Positions 27,582 to 37,535 are shown, counted from the stretch's first letter. The stretch is DNA of 55,832 bases from Pseudoduganella guangdongensis (GCF_009857475.1 NZ_WWCJ01000003.1:1-55832), one strand, 5' to 3'. The notes: generated by a model from the letters alone, not told the origin. Program-made: numbers and translations.

Positions 27582-28535
27582 ATGAGCGACCGTCTCGATC
27601 TTCCCCCGTCCAAGCTCGTGGCCATCATCGACGCGCAGCTGGAACTGGCGCGGGTGGGCCCATCGTTTGGCAATTTGATGGATTGCGCGGTGCTGAAGGC
27701 CGCGCAGCTGACCGGCGCCGACGGCGCCGTGATTGAACTGGTCGAAGGCAGCGAAGTGGTGTACCGCGCCGCCTGCGGCCTGGCCGAGCCGCAGCTCGGC
27801 TTGCGCATGCAGATCAAGGGCAGCTTGTCGGGCCACGTGCTGACCACGCGCCAGGCTGCCGTCTGCGCTGATTCCGAAACCGATGAGCGGGTCAACCGCG
27901 AGGCTTGCCGCCGCGTGGGCCTGCGTTCGATGGCGATCTTGCCGCTGCTGTTCGGCGAACACGCCGGCGGCGTGCTGAAACTGGCCTGGCGCGAGCCTCG
28001 GCCTTTCGACCAGGACGAGGTGGCGCTAGGGCAGGCGATCACGGACATGACGGCCGCGATGATGTTCCATGCCTCGCAGGAGGGCCCGCATGTCCTGCAG
28101 CGCAAGGTGACGCAGGACCCGGCAACCGGCCTGGCCAACCGTTCTTCCTTCTATGAGCAATTGCGCGTGCGGCTGGACGATGCGATCACGCGCGGCGGCC
28201 ATGTGGGCGTGATGGTGGCGCGCGTGCGGCCCTGGCGCAAGGAGGTCATGGCGGAGCTGGCGCGCCGCTTCACCGCCGAATGCCGCGAGGGCGACGTGTT
28301 GGCGCGGCTGGGCGGCGATGAGTTCGGCGTGATCCTGAGCCTGGCGGCGCGGCGCAGCATTGTGCAAAGCCAGGTCTCGCGCTTCAGTCATGCCGCATCG
28401 GCGCAGTCCGTGCTGCTTCCCGACGGCGAGAAGATCGATGCGGTCGTGCAGTTTGGCAGCGCCCTGTTCCCGGAGGATGGCAATGGCGTGTCCGATCTGC
28501 TGCTCGCGGCCCGCGCGGCGCCGCCGGCAGGCTAG
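27582..28535 (+). CDS. GAF-GGDEF protein with an abbreviated GGDEF domain
   Basis: The protein has 317 residues. A GAF sensor domain (about 10-165) includes LSGHVLTTRQAAVCADSETDERVNREACRRVGLRSM, a pattern typical of small-molecule-binding GAF domains. The GGDEF domain (about 172-310) keeps DPATGLANRSSFYEQL and the RLGGDEFGVIL signature (GGDEF at 244-248), but the segment between them, where cyclases have D-x-D-x-F-K-x-x-N-D and a GH/AGD motif, is replaced by a short VMVARVRPWRKEVMAELARRF. The domain may be inactive or regulatory. The ATG follows CAGGAG. Its stop overlaps that of the convergent TetR gene in CTAG. Confidence 0.8.
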   Translation: MSDRLDLPPSKLVAIIDAQLELARVGPSFGNLMDCAVLKAAQLTGADGAVIELVEGSEVVYRAACGLAEPQLGLRMQIKGSLSGHVLTTRQAAVCADSETDERVNREACRRVGLRSMAILPLLFGEHAGGVLKLAWREPRPFDQDEVALGQAITDMTAAMMFHASQEGPHVLQRKVTQDPATGLANRSSFYEQLRVRLDDAITRGGHVGVMVARVRPWRKEVMAELARRFTAECREGDVLARLGGDEFGVILSLAARRSIVQSQVSRFSHAASAQSVLLPDGEKIDAVVQFGSALFPEDGNGVSDLLLAARAAPPAG

Positions 28536-29158
28536 CGCTGGATGGCGGCGAGGACCATGCGTGTGATCGTGTCCTCGGCCTCGTGGAAATCCTGCGCGGC
28601 CAGCTCCCCGCGGCCGAGCACCAGCTTCATTTGCGTTGAGAAGTCGGCGTAGGATTGGGTCATCGCCCAGATCGCGAACAGCAGGTGGGTGGCGTTGACG
28701 GGGGCGATGCGGCCTTCAGCGATCCAGCGTTTGAAGACGTCGATATCCTTGCGCACCAGCGGCACCACGCGTTCGCGGATCTTTTCGCCATATACGGGCG
28801 CGCCGCTGATCACTTCCATCGCATACACGCGCGACGCCAGCGGATGTTCGCGCGAGAAGGCCAGCTTGGCGCGAATGTAGGCGCGCAGCACATCGGCGGG
28901 TTCGCCGTCCTGCTCTGCAATATTCGCCATGCGCGCCAGCCACTCATCAAGCACGTCGTCCAGCACGCGCTGGTAGAGCGCCTGCTTGCTGGGGAAGTAG
29001 TACATCAGGTTTTGCTTGGATAGCCCGACATTCTCCGCGATGGCGGCGACGGAGGCGCCTTCGTAGCCGTTCGCGGCGAATACGCGCACGGCTTCGGCCA
29101 CGACGTCGGCTTCCAGCCGGTCGCGGTTCATTTCGCGGCGCAGTTTAGCTGATGCCAT
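28532..29158 (-). CDS. TetR-family regulator with RutR-like effector domain
   Basis: The protein has 208 residues. The start follows AAGGAGAGAAC. The HTH (about 18-62) reads AVRVFAANGYEGASVAAIAENVGLSKQNLMYYFPSKQALYQ. The C-terminal part contains HPLASRVYAMEVISGAPVYG, the hallmark I associate with RutR and its relatives that sense pyrimidines. RutR of E. coli binds uracil and thymine. Here the regulator lies beside the PreTA pyrimidine-degradation row, in an operon with the MocR regulator, whose gene it overlaps by 14 bases. A RutR-like site (30707-30720) lies in the divergent promoter region. Confidence 0.9.
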   Translation of the reverse strand: MASAKLRREMNRDRLEADVVAEAVRVFAANGYEGASVAAIAENVGLSKQNLMYYFPSKQALYQRVLDDVLDEWLARMANIAEQDGEPADVLRAYIRAKLAFSREHPLASRVYAMEVISGAPVYGEKIRERVVPLVRKDIDVFKRWIAEGRIAPVNATHLLFAIWAMTQSYADFSTQMKLVLGRGELAAQDFHEAEDTITRMVLAAIQR

Positions 29159-30599
29159 GTTCTCTCCTTATGGCCTGCAGGAAGTTGCGTAACTGCGGGC
29201 TGTCTGAATAGGCGACGTTGAAACGGAACCACAGCGTGGCGGGCGGGCGCAGCTGGAAAAATTCGCAGGGCGCGAGCAGGATGCCTGCTTTCAGCGCCTG
29301 GTCGGCCACGGTCTTGCCGTTGAATTCGGGCGTCGGCGCTTGCTGCCAGCCGGCGCTGACGAACATGCCGCCGCGTGGTTTTGCCACCGGCGCCATGCCG
29401 GCGGTGGCCAGCAAGTCGATGGTGCGTTCGCGGCCTTCCGCGAGCTGCGCCACCAAGCGTTCCACCATGCGCTTGTAGGGGCGGGCGGTGATGGCGTGGT
29501 AGACGGCGCGCTCGTTCACCTCGGAGGTGGTGAGGCCGGCCAGCATCTTGACCCGCACCAGTTCCGGCAGCAGCGAGGCCGAGGCGCAGATCGAGCCGAC
29601 GCGCAGTACCGGCGACAGGGTCTTGGAGAAGCTGCCGACGCGGATCACGCGGCGCAAGCCGTCCATCGCCGCCAGCGATGCCTCGCCGCGTGCAGTGAGT
29701 TCGCGGTAAATGTCGTCCTCCACCAGCCAGAAATCGAATTGTTCGGCAAAGCCGAGCAGGCGGTGGGCCTGGGCTTGCGACAGGCTGGTGCCCAATGGAT
29801 TCTGCAGCACCGTGTTGACGAACATGAGCTTGGGCTGGTTTTCCTTGGCCTGGGCGGCGAGGAAGTCCATATCCAGCCCGTGTTCGCCGCGCGGGATGCC
29901 GATGGCGTGGCAGCCGTGGTGGCGGATCAGCGACAGCAGGTTGCTGTAGCCGGGGTCTTCGATGAAGACGGTGTCGCCCGGTTTGGTCAGCGTGCGCAGG
30001 ATCAGGTCGAAGGCGTGGGTGGCGCCGTGCGTTAGCAGGATCTGTTCGGATTCGACGGCGAACAGTTCTTCGCTGAGCGTGCCGGCCATGTGCTGGCGCA
30101 GGCCCGGGAAGCCGAGCGGGTGGCCATAGCCGCGCAGGCGGTTGGCGGGAATGCGCATGGCGTGCCGCACGGCGTCGAGGATGGTGTCTTCGCCGTACCA
30201 TTCGGGCGGCAGCCAGCCGGCGCCGACCGGCAGCGCTTCGGAGGCGCCGGAATACAGTTCGGGGGTGAGCGCATCGACCGCTGCCGGGCCGGCCACCATG
30301 GCGGGCGCGGCGAGCAGGGCGGGGACGTCGTGGCGTGCAACAAAATAGCCGGAACCGCGGCGCGATGACAACAGTCCGAGCGTGACCAGGCGGTCGTAAG
30401 CCTCGACAACTGTAAAGGTGCTGATGCCATTACACTTCGCGAATTGGCGTACCGAGGGCATCTTGGTGCCGACCCGCAGCTCGCGGCTGGCCACCATGGC
30501 GCTGATCGCGTCCACGATTTTCTCTACCAGGCTGCCCTTGCGCGCGCGCTCGAGGGCGAGCACGGGCCAGGTAGGGGTGGGGCTGTCGCTGTCGTCCAT
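29145..30599 (-). CDS. MocR-type regulator (GntR winged helix fused to an aminotransferase-like domain)
   Basis: The protein has 484 residues. The winged helix occupies residues 20-90 (LVEKIVDAISAMVASRELRVGTKMPSVRQFAKCNGISTFTVVEAYDRL), then after a linker an aspartate-aminotransferase-fold domain (about 125-475). The PLP lysine is expected in VGSFSKTLSPVLRVG near residue 325, with Asn in NPLGTSLS and Asp in EDDIYREL. MocR proteins sense an amino compound through PLP; members controlling gabA, taurine or beta-alanine genes are known. Its gene is divergent from the beta-alanine-type omega-transaminase gene, so beta-alanine is the most likely effector. Repeated CTGTAC half-sites lie just upstream. 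Confidence 0.93.
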   Translation of the reverse strand: MDDSDSPTPTWPVLALERARKGSLVEKIVDAISAMVASRELRVGTKMPSVRQFAKCNGISTFTVVEAYDRLVTLGLLSSRRGSGYFVARHDVPALLAAPAMVAGPAAVDALTPELYSGASEALPVGAGWLPPEWYGEDTILDAVRHAMRIPANRLRGYGHPLGFPGLRQHMAGTLSEELFAVESEQILLTHGATHAFDLILRTLTKPGDTVFIEDPGYSNLLSLIRHHGCHAIGIPRGEHGLDMDFLAAQAKENQPKLMFVNTVLQNPLGTSLSQAQAHRLLGFAEQFDFWLVEDDIYRELTARGEASLAAMDGLRRVIRVGSFSKTLSPVLRVGSICASASLLPELVRVKMLAGLTTSEVNERAVYHAITARPYKRMVERLVAQLAEGRERTIDLLATAGMAPVAKPRGGMFVSAGWQQAPTPEFNGKTVADQALKAGILLAPCEFFQLRPPATLWFRFNVAYSDSPQLRNFLQAIRREHGIS

Positions 30600-30613
30600 T
30601 TTCGTCTCTAGAA

Positions 30614-30637
30614 CTGTACTGTTTTTGCTACCTGTAC
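30614..30637. promoter_or_regulatory. CTGTAC direct repeat, candidate MocR site
   Basis: CTGTAC occurs at 30614-30619 and again at 30632-30637, 18 bases apart, 15 to 38 bases before the MocR start codon. MocR proteins such as GabR and TauR bind spaced direct repeats, so this is a plausible autoregulatory and divergent control site. The spacing is not an exact two helical turns. Confidence 0.4.
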
Positions 30638-30706
30638 GGTTGGAGCGTTTCCGCGTGCGTGTATATGTGCCATAGTTAACTTGCTGTCTATTATTGCATC
30701 ATGATT

Positions 30707-30720
30707 TTGCCAACTGGTAA
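30707..30720. promoter_or_regulatory. RutR-like near-palindrome before the beta-alanine transaminase gene
   Basis: TTGCCAACTGGTAA has inverted halves with one mismatch and resembles the E. coli RutR consensus TTGACCAnnTGGTCAA with one base missing in each half. It ends 34 bases before the transaminase ATG. It is the best candidate site I saw for the neighbouring RutR-like TetR protein. Confidence 0.4.
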
Positions 30721-30754
30721 AGTTTTTTGAGTGTCGTAAAAACAGGAGATAGCA

Positions 30755-32071
30755 ATGAACGAAGCCCGGCCTCAATCGCTGTCGTCATTCTGGATGCCGT
30801 TCACCAACAACCGCGACTTCAAGGCCAATCCGCGCCTGCTGGTTTCCGCAGAGGGCGTCTATTACAAGGACGTGGACGGCAACTCGGTGCTGGACGGCAC
30901 TGCAGGCCTCTGGTGCGTGCCTTGCGGCCACCGCCAGCCAAAGATCGTGGCGGCAGTGAGCGAAATGGTCAGCCAGCTCGACTTCGCGCCCACTTTCCAG
31001 ATGGGCCACCCTGCCGCCTTCGACCTGGCGGAAAAGCTGATGGAGTTCACCAATCACCGCTTCGGCCATGTCTTCTACACCAACTCCGGTTCCGAAGCGG
31101 TGGACACCGCGCTGAAGATCGCGCTGGCCTACCACAAGGCGCGCGGCGAGGCATCGCGCACGCGCCTGATCGGCCGTGAGCGCGCCTACCACGGCGTGGG
31201 CTTTGGCGGTATTTCCGTCGGCGGTATCGCGGGCAACCGCAAGCCATATGGCGTGATGCTGCCGGGCGTTGACCACCTGCCGCACACGCACAATATCGAG
31301 AAGAATGCCTATAGCCGTGGCGAGCCTGAGTATGGCACCCACCTGGCGGATGAACTGGAGCGCATCGTTGCGCTGCATGACGCGTCCACCATTGCTGCGG
31401 TGATCGTGGAGCCGGTGGCGGGATCGACTGGCGTGCTGGTGCCGCCTAAAGGCTACCTGAAGCGCCTGCGCGAGCTGTGTACCAAGCACGGCATCCTGCT
31501 GATCTTCGACGAGGTGATTACGGGCTTTGGCCGCTTGACCACGCCGTTTGCGACGGATTATTTCGACGTTGAGCCGGACATGATGACCACGGCCAAAGGG
31601 CTGACCAACGGCACGATCCCGATGGGGGCGGTGTTCAGCAAGAAGTTCATCCACGATGCGTTCATGGAGGCCCCGCCGGGGATTGAGCTGTTCCATGGCT
31701 ATACCTATACCGGGCATCCGGTGGCGTGCGCGGCGTCGCTGGCGACGCTGGAGGTGTTCCAGGAGCAGAAGCTGCTGGATCGGGCCAAGGAGATCCAGCC
31801 GTATTGGGAGGATGCGGTGCATTCGCTCAAGGGACTGCCGCATGTGATTGATATTCGCACTATCGGGCTGGTGGCTGGGATTGAGCTGGCGCCACGTGCT
31901 GGTGCGCCGGGGGCGCGGGCGTTTGCTGCGTTCAAGAAGGCGTTTGCGGACGGGGTGCTGATTCGCGTGACGGGCGACATCATTGCGCTGTCGCCGCCGC
32001 TGACGTTTGAGAGGAAGCATATCGATGAGCTGTTTGGGAAGATTGGGAAGGTTTTGATGACGCTTGAGTAA
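30755..32071 (+). CDS. Omega-amino acid:pyruvate (beta-alanine:pyruvate) transaminase
   Basis: The enzyme has 438 residues. It is a class III PLP aminotransferase: FWMPFTNNRDFKANPRLL at the start, FYTNSGSEAVDTALKIA (near 109), YHGVGFGGISVGGI (near 147), the metal-free PLP Asp in LLIFDEVITGFGR (near 250), and Lys281 in MTTAKGLTNGTIPMG as the Schiff-base residue. The FxxxxF/W and GLWCVPCGHRQP features are those of beta-alanine:pyruvate transaminases. It moves the amino group of beta-alanine (or 3-aminoisobutyrate) to pyruvate, giving malonate semialdehyde and alanine. The ribosome-binding site is CAGGAG. It is the first gene of the pyrimidine-degradation row. Confidence 0.93.
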   Translation: MNEARPQSLSSFWMPFTNNRDFKANPRLLVSAEGVYYKDVDGNSVLDGTAGLWCVPCGHRQPKIVAAVSEMVSQLDFAPTFQMGHPAAFDLAEKLMEFTNHRFGHVFYTNSGSEAVDTALKIALAYHKARGEASRTRLIGRERAYHGVGFGGISVGGIAGNRKPYGVMLPGVDHLPHTHNIEKNAYSRGEPEYGTHLADELERIVALHDASTIAAVIVEPVAGSTGVLVPPKGYLKRLRELCTKHGILLIFDEVITGFGRLTTPFATDYFDVEPDMMTTAKGLTNGTIPMGAVFSKKFIHDAFMEAPPGIELFHGYTYTGHPVACAASLATLEVFQEQKLLDRAKEIQPYWEDAVHSLKGLPHVIDIRTIGLVAGIELAPRAGAPGARAFAAFKKAFADGVLIRVTGDIIALSPPLTFERKHIDELFGKIGKVLMTLE

Positions 32072-32218
32072 ACCGGTAAACCGGGGTCTGAACTAACGCT
32101 ACGGGGTTGGGTTTAAGTTATTGACGTTCGTCGAAAGCCAAAGACCTGGACCCAACACCAGCGGCAGACGAGCAGACGGGGTCTGACCCTATGGGTCAGA
32201 CCCCGGTTTACCGGGTTT
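32070..32218. repeat. Composite GTCTGACCC palindrome, 149-bp form
   Basis: The left flank AAACCGGTAAACCGGGGTCTGA (20 of its bases being the family arm) pairs with the right end ending GGTTTACCGGGTTT. The right side folds alone: GGGGTCTGACCC, loop TAT, exact complement (32178-32204). The middle contains an extra GTTGGGT/ACCCAAC stem (about 32106-32155), unlike other copies. It overlaps the transaminase stop and fills the gap to the alanine dehydrogenase gene. Confidence 0.88.
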
Positions 32219-32239
32219 AAAAAAACAGAGGAGACAACC

Positions 32240-33355
32240 ATGTTGGTAGGCGTACCGAAAGAGATCAAGAATCAGGAATCGCGCGTTGGCCTTACCCCGG
32301 CCAGCGTCAAGGAACTGACACTCCGCGGGCACCAGGTCCTGGTGCAACACAACGCGGGCGCTGCAATCGGTCTGACCGACGAAATGTACGTGGGCTCCGG
32401 CGCCACAATCATCGCCACGGCGGAGGAAATCTTCGCCAAGGCCGAAATGATCGTCAAAGTAAAAGAGCCCCAGCCACAGGAATGCGCCATGCTGCGCGCG
32501 GACCAGATCCTGTATACCTATTTGCACCTGGCCCCCGACCCCGAGCAAACCAAAGCCCTGGTCAAATCCGGCGCCGTCTGCATCGCCTACGAAACCATCA
32601 CCGGCCCGAACGGCGGCCTGCCCCTGCTCGCGCCAATGAGCGAAGTGGCCGGCCGCATGTCGATCCAGGCTGGCGCAGCCCACCTTGAAAAATCCAAGGG
32701 CGGCATGGGTCTGCTGCTGGGCGGCGTGCCTGGCGTCGCGCCCGGCCACGTGGTCATTATTGGTGCCGGCGTGGTCGGCACCAATGCCATGCAGATCGCG
32801 GTCGGCATGGGCGCCCGCGTCACCGTGCTCGATAAGAACGTCGATCGCCTGCGCCAGCTCGACCTGGTGTACGGCAACCGCATCCAGACCATGTATTCCA
32901 ACGCCCACACCATCGACGATGCCGTGACCGATGCCGACCTGGTGATCGGCGGCGTGCTGGTGCCGGGGGCCGCCGCACCCAAGCTGGTCACGCGCAGCAT
33001 GGTGGCGCGCATGAAACCGGGGGCGGTGGTGGTGGACGTGGCGATCGACCAGGGCGGCTGCTTCGAAACCTCGCACGCCACCACCCACGAGAACCCGACC
33101 TTCGTGGTGGACGGCGTGGTGCACTACTGCGTCGCGAATATGCCGGGCGCGGTGGCGCGCACCTCCACCTTTGCGCTGAACAACGCCACCATCGGCCACG
33201 CCGTTGCGCTGGCCGACAAGGGCTGGGCCAAGGCCATGAAGGCCAACCCGCACCTGCGCAACGGGCTCAATGTCTGCCAGGGGAACGTCACCTATGAAGC
33301 GGTGGCGAACGACCTTGGCTATACCTATGCGCCGGCGGAATCCCTGCTGGCCTAA
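32240..33355 (+). CDS. ald: Alanine dehydrogenase
   Basis: The enzyme has 371 residues, the normal length. It oxidatively deaminates L-alanine to pyruvate and ammonium with NAD+. Visible are the substrate Arg in [17 protein letters not shown], Lys in IVKVKEPQ, His in YTYLHLAPD (near 96), the NAD loop [17 protein letters not shown] (near 170-186) and catalytic Asp in [11 protein letters not shown] (near 270). The ribosome-binding site is GAGGAG. Placed after the beta-alanine:pyruvate transaminase, it would regenerate pyruvate from the alanine formed there, closing the amino-group cycle and releasing ammonium. Confidence 0.97.
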   Translation: MLVGVPKEIKNQESRVGLTPASVKELTLRGHQVLVQHNAGAAIGLTDEMYVGSGATIIATAEEIFAKAEMIVKVKEPQPQECAMLRADQILYTYLHLAPDPEQTKALVKSGAVCIAYETITGPNGGLPLLAPMSEVAGRMSIQAGAAHLEKSKGGMGLLLGGVPGVAPGHVVIIGAGVVGTNAMQIAVGMGARVTVLDKNVDRLRQLDLVYGNRIQTMYSNAHTIDDAVTDADLVIGGVLVPGAAAPKLVTRSMVARMKPGAVVVDVAIDQGGCFETSHATTHENPTFVVDGVVHYCVANMPGAVARTSTFALNNATIGHAVALADKGWAKAMKANPHLRNGLNVCQGNVTYEAVANDLGYTYAPAESLLA

Positions 33356-33370
33356 TCCACAGAGTCTTTT

Positions 33371-34873
33371 ATGAGCAATCTCGATACTATTACCCACTTT
33401 ATCAATGGCGCCAAGGTCGATACGGCCAGCGGGCGCTATGGCGATGTGTTCAATCCCGCGCTGGGCGAACCGGTGGCGCGCGTGGCACTGGCCACGGCGG
33501 AGGCGGTCGACGCCGCCGTGCGCGCCGCCGATGCAGCCTTTCCATCCTGGTCGAACACGCCGCCGCTGACACGGGCGCGGGTGCTGTTCAAGTATCTTGA
33601 ACTGTGCCACCAGCATACCGACGAATTCGCGGCGATGCTGACGCGCGAACATGGCAAGACGTTCGCCGACGCCAAGGGTGAAGTGGCGCGCGGAATCGAG
33701 ATGGTGGAATTCGCGGTCGGCATTCCGCAGATGATGAAAGGCGAGTACACCGACCAGATCGCGCGCGGTATCGATGCCTGGTCGATGCGCATGCCGCTTG
33801 GCGTGGTGGCCGGCATCACGCCGTTCAACTTCCCGGTGATGGTGCCGATGTGGATGTTCCCCATCGCTATCGCCTGCGGCAATACCTTCATCCTCAAACC
33901 ATCCGAGCGCGACCCGTCACCGTCGCTGCTGCATGCGCGGCTGTTGAAGGAAGCCGGCCTGCCGGACGGCGTCTTCAACGTGGTGCAGGGCGACAAGGTG
34001 GCGGTGGATGCGCTGCTCGACCATCCGCTGGTGCAGGCGGTGAGCTTTGTCGGCTCCACGCCGATTGCGGAGTACATCTACTCGCGCGGCTCGCAGCACG
34101 GCAAGCGGGTGCAGGCGCTGGGCGGCGCCAAGAACCACATGGTGGTGATGCCGGACGCCGACATGGACATGGCGGTAGATGCCTTGATGGGCGCCGCCTT
34201 CGGTTCGGCGGGCGAGCGCTGCATGGCGATCTCCGTTGTGGCTGCGGTGGGCGATGCGGGCGACAAGCTGCTGGGCGCACTGAAAGAGCGCACGGCTGCA
34301 CTGAAAGTGCGCGACGGCATGGCGGCGGAGGCCGAAATGGGGCCGGTCGTCACTGCCGCCGCCAAGCAGCGCATCGAGCGCCTGATTGGCGAGGGCGTGG
34401 AGCAGGGCGCGACCCTGGTGGTGGATGGCCGCGACTATAAGGTGGCCGACCGCCCGAACGGCTTCTTCATCGGCGGCACCTTGTTCGACCACGTGACGCC
34501 GGACATGACGATCTACAAGGAAGAGATTTTCGGGCCGGTGCTGTGCATGGTGCGCCTGCCGGACATCGGCTCCGCCGTAGAACTGATCAATAAGAACGAG
34601 TATGGCAACGGCGTGGCGGTGTTCACGCGCGACGGCGGCGTGGCGCGCGAGTTTGTGCGCCAGATCCAGGTCGGCATGGTGGGCGTGAACGTGCCGTTGC
34701 CGGTGCCGATGGCGTTCAATAGTTTTGGCGGCTGGAAGCGCAGCCTGTTCGGCGACCACCACGCGTATGGCCCGGAAGGTGTGCGTTTCTACACCCGCCA
34801 CAAGGCCGTGATGGAGCGCTGGCCAAACACTGCAAGCGCTGGCGCGCAATTTGCATTCCCCCAGATGAAGTGA
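33371..34873 (+). CDS. mmsA: CoA-acylating methylmalonate/malonate-semialdehyde dehydrogenase
   Basis: The enzyme has 500 residues. It belongs to the aldehyde dehydrogenase superfamily and converts malonate semialdehyde to acetyl-CoA, or methylmalonate semialdehyde to propionyl-CoA, with CO2 release. Family marks are the [19 protein letters not shown] block (near 148), the [15 protein letters not shown] block (near 254), where Asn takes the place of the general-base Glu, and catalytic Cys284 in [12 protein letters not shown]. It begins 15 bases after ald. It is the last step of uracil-derived beta-alanine and thymine-derived 3-aminoisobutyrate breakdown. Confidence 0.96.
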   Translation: MSNLDTITHFINGAKVDTASGRYGDVFNPALGEPVARVALATAEAVDAAVRAADAAFPSWSNTPPLTRARVLFKYLELCHQHTDEFAAMLTREHGKTFADAKGEVARGIEMVEFAVGIPQMMKGEYTDQIARGIDAWSMRMPLGVVAGITPFNFPVMVPMWMFPIAIACGNTFILKPSERDPSPSLLHARLLKEAGLPDGVFNVVQGDKVAVDALLDHPLVQAVSFVGSTPIAEYIYSRGSQHGKRVQALGGAKNHMVVMPDADMDMAVDALMGAAFGSAGERCMAISVVAAVGDAGDKLLGALKERTAALKVRDGMAAEAEMGPVVTAAAKQRIERLIGEGVEQGATLVVDGRDYKVADRPNGFFIGGTLFDHVTPDMTIYKEEIFGPVLCMVRLPDIGSAVELINKNEYGNGVAVFTRDGGVAREFVRQIQVGMVGVNVPLPVPMAFNSFGGWKRSLFGDHHAYGPEGVRFYTRHKAVMERWPNTASAGAQFAFPQMK

Positions 34874-34885
34874 GGAAGGAACCCA

Positions 34886-36253
34886 ATGATCGAGTCACTC
34901 AAATACATACCGCAGCCGAAAGCCACGAACGAAGAGCTGGCCGGTCATTTCACCGACCTGGCGCCGCCGCTGAACGCGCGCCAGGCGGCGATTGAAAGTT
35001 CGCGCTGCCTGTATTGCTACGACGCGCCGTGTACGCGCATCTGCCCGACCGGCATCGACGTGGCGAGCTTCATCCGCAATATCCACGAGAAGAACGTGAA
35101 CGGCGCCGCCGTCACCATCCTGGAACAGAATATCCTGGGCGGCAGCTGCTCGCGCGTCTGCCCGACCGAGATCCTGTGCGAGGATGCCTGCGTGCGCAAC
35201 CACGACGCCGAAGGGCAGCCGGTGAAAATCGGCCTGCTGCAACGCTACGCCCTGGACCACGCCACGCTGGACGGCCACCCGTTCCAGCGCGCCGCCAGCA
35301 CCGGCAAGAAGGTCGCGGTGGTCGGCGCCGGCCCGGCCGGCCTGTCGTGCGCGCACCGCCTGGCCATGCTGGGCAACGATGTGGTGGTCTTTGAGGCGCA
35401 TGAGAAATCGGGCGGACTGAACGAATACGGCATCGCCAAGTACAAGTTGACCGACAATTTCGCGCAGAAGGAAGTGGACTTTCTGCTGGGGATCGGCGGC
35501 ATCGAGGTGCGCCATGGCCAGAAGCTGGGCGACAACCTGCACCTCAAAGACCTGCACGCGCAGTACGACGCGGTCTTCCTGGGTCTGGGCCTGGGCGCCA
35601 GCCGCGCGCTGGGCCTGACCGGCGAGGACGCGCCAGGCTTGATGGCGGCGGTCGACTACATCGCCGAGCTGCGCCAGGCCGATGACCTGAGCAAGCTGCC
35701 GGTGCCGCGCCGGGCGATCGTGATTGGCGCCGGCAACACGGCAATCGATATGGCGGTGCAGATCCAGCGCCTGGGCGCGGAGGAAGTGACCATGGTCTAC
35801 CGCCGTGGCTTCGACGCCATGAGCGCCACCCACCACGAGCAGGACATCGCCAAGGCCAACCAGGTGCGCATGCAGACTTGGGCCCAGCCGCAGCAAGTGC
35901 TGCTGGACGAGGCGGGCCGCGTGCGCGGCATGCGCTTCGAACGCACGGTGCTGGACGGCACGCGCCTGGTGGGAACGGGCATCACTTTCGAGCTGCAGGC
36001 TGACGCCATCTTCAAGGCTATTGGCCAGGCGATGGAGCCGGCCGCACTGGCCGATCCGCTGGCCGCGCTGCTGAAGCGCGACGGCGACAAGATCCATGTG
36101 GATGACCATTTCCGCACCGTGCTGCCGGGTATTTACGCGGGCGGCGATTGCGCTGCGCCGGGCCAGGACTTGACCGTGCAGGCGGTGGAGCACGGCAAGC
36201 GCGCCGCCATGGCGATCCATTCCGACATCCAATCGAAGAAGGGGGCAGCATAA
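34886..36253 (+). CDS. preT: NAD-dependent dihydropyrimidine dehydrogenase, flavin/Fe-S subunit PreT
   Basis: The protein has 455 residues, as a GltD-like FAD subunit. The N-terminal Fe-S region has Cys41, Cys44, Cys49 and Cys53 (SRCLYCYDAPCTRICPTG) and a second Cys set in GGSCSRVCPTEILCEDACV (about 86-105). The FAD loop is VAVVGAGPAGLSCAHRLA (about 138) and the NAD loop AIVIGAGNTAIDMAVQIQRLG (about 277). FAD contact GIYAGGDCA lies near the end. PreT passes electrons between NAD(H) and the FMN subunit PreA, with which it overlaps by TAATG. Together they reduce uracil or thymine to the dihydro forms. Confidence 0.97.
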   Translation: MIESLKYIPQPKATNEELAGHFTDLAPPLNARQAAIESSRCLYCYDAPCTRICPTGIDVASFIRNIHEKNVNGAAVTILEQNILGGSCSRVCPTEILCEDACVRNHDAEGQPVKIGLLQRYALDHATLDGHPFQRAASTGKKVAVVGAGPAGLSCAHRLAMLGNDVVVFEAHEKSGGLNEYGIAKYKLTDNFAQKEVDFLLGIGGIEVRHGQKLGDNLHLKDLHAQYDAVFLGLGLGASRALGLTGEDAPGLMAAVDYIAELRQADDLSKLPVPRRAIVIGAGNTAIDMAVQIQRLGAEEVTMVYRRGFDAMSATHHEQDIAKANQVRMQTWAQPQQVLLDEAGRVRGMRFERTVLDGTRLVGTGITFELQADAIFKAIGQAMEPAALADPLAALLKRDGDKIHVDDHFRTVLPGIYAGGDCAAPGQDLTVQAVEHGKRAAMAIHSDIQSKKGAA

Positions 36254-37535
36254 TGGCCGACCTGAGCATCAACTTCTGCGGCATCAAGGCACCCAACCCA
36301 TTCTGGCTTGCCTCCGCACCGCCGACCGACAAAGCCTACAACGTGATCCGCGCTTTCGAGGCGGGATGGGGCGGCGTGGTCTGGAAAACGCTGGGCGAGG
36401 ATCCGCCGGCGGTCAATGTGTCCTCGCGCTACTCGGCCATCTATGGCAAGAACCGCGAAGTGATCGGCTTTAACAATATCGAGCTGATTACCGACCGTTC
36501 GCTGGAACTGAACCTGCAGGAAATCACCGCCGTGAAGAAGGCCTGGCCGGACCGTGCCATTGTGGTGTCGCTGATGCTGCCTTGCGAGGAGGCGGCGTGG
36601 GCCGCCATCCTGCCCAAGGTGGAGGCCACCGGGGCGGACGGCATCGAACTGAATTTTGGCTGCCCGCACGGCATGCCGGAGCGCGGCATGGGTTCCGCTG
36701 TCGGCCAGGTGCCGGAGTACGTGGAGCAGGTCACCGCGTGGTGCAAGAAGCACACCAGGCTGCCGGTGATCGTGAAGCTGACGCCGAACATCACCGACAT
36801 CCGCCGCCCGGCGCGCGCGGCCAAGGCGGGCGGCGCGGATGCGGTGTCGCTGATTAATACCATCAACTCCATCACCTCGCTCGACCTGGACAAGATGGTG
36901 GCATTCCCCAATGTGGGCGGCGCCAGCACCCACGGCGGCTATTGCGGACCTGCGGTGAAGCCGGTGGCGCTGAATATGGTGGCCGAGATTGCACGCGATC
37001 CCGAAACACGCGGCCTGCCGATTTCCGGCATCGGCGGTATCGGCAACTGGAAAGACGCGGCGGAGTTTATCGCCCTCGGCGCGGGCTGCGTGCAGGTGTG
37101 CACCGCCGCCATGCTGCACGGCTTCCGCATCGTGCAGGAAATGAAGGACGGCCTGTCGCGCTGGATGGACAGCAAGGGTTACGAGACGCTGGACGACTTC
37201 ATGGGTAAGGCGGTCGCCAACACGACCGACTGGAAGTACCTGGACATGAACTACAAGTCCATCGCCCATATCAGCCAGGACGACTGCATCAAATGCGGCC
37301 GCTGTTATGTGGCCTGCGAGGACACCTCGCACCAGTCCATCTTCCAATTGGTGGACGAGGCCACCGGCACCCGCACCTACAAGGTCAACGAGGAGGAATG
37401 CGTCGGCTGCAACCTGTGCGAGATCACCTGTCCGGTGCAAGGTTGTATTACGATGGTCGCAGTCCCAACGGGCAAACCTTATATGAACTGGACGCAGGAT
37501 CCGCGTAATCCTCGCGCCGAAATCAAGGAGACTGC

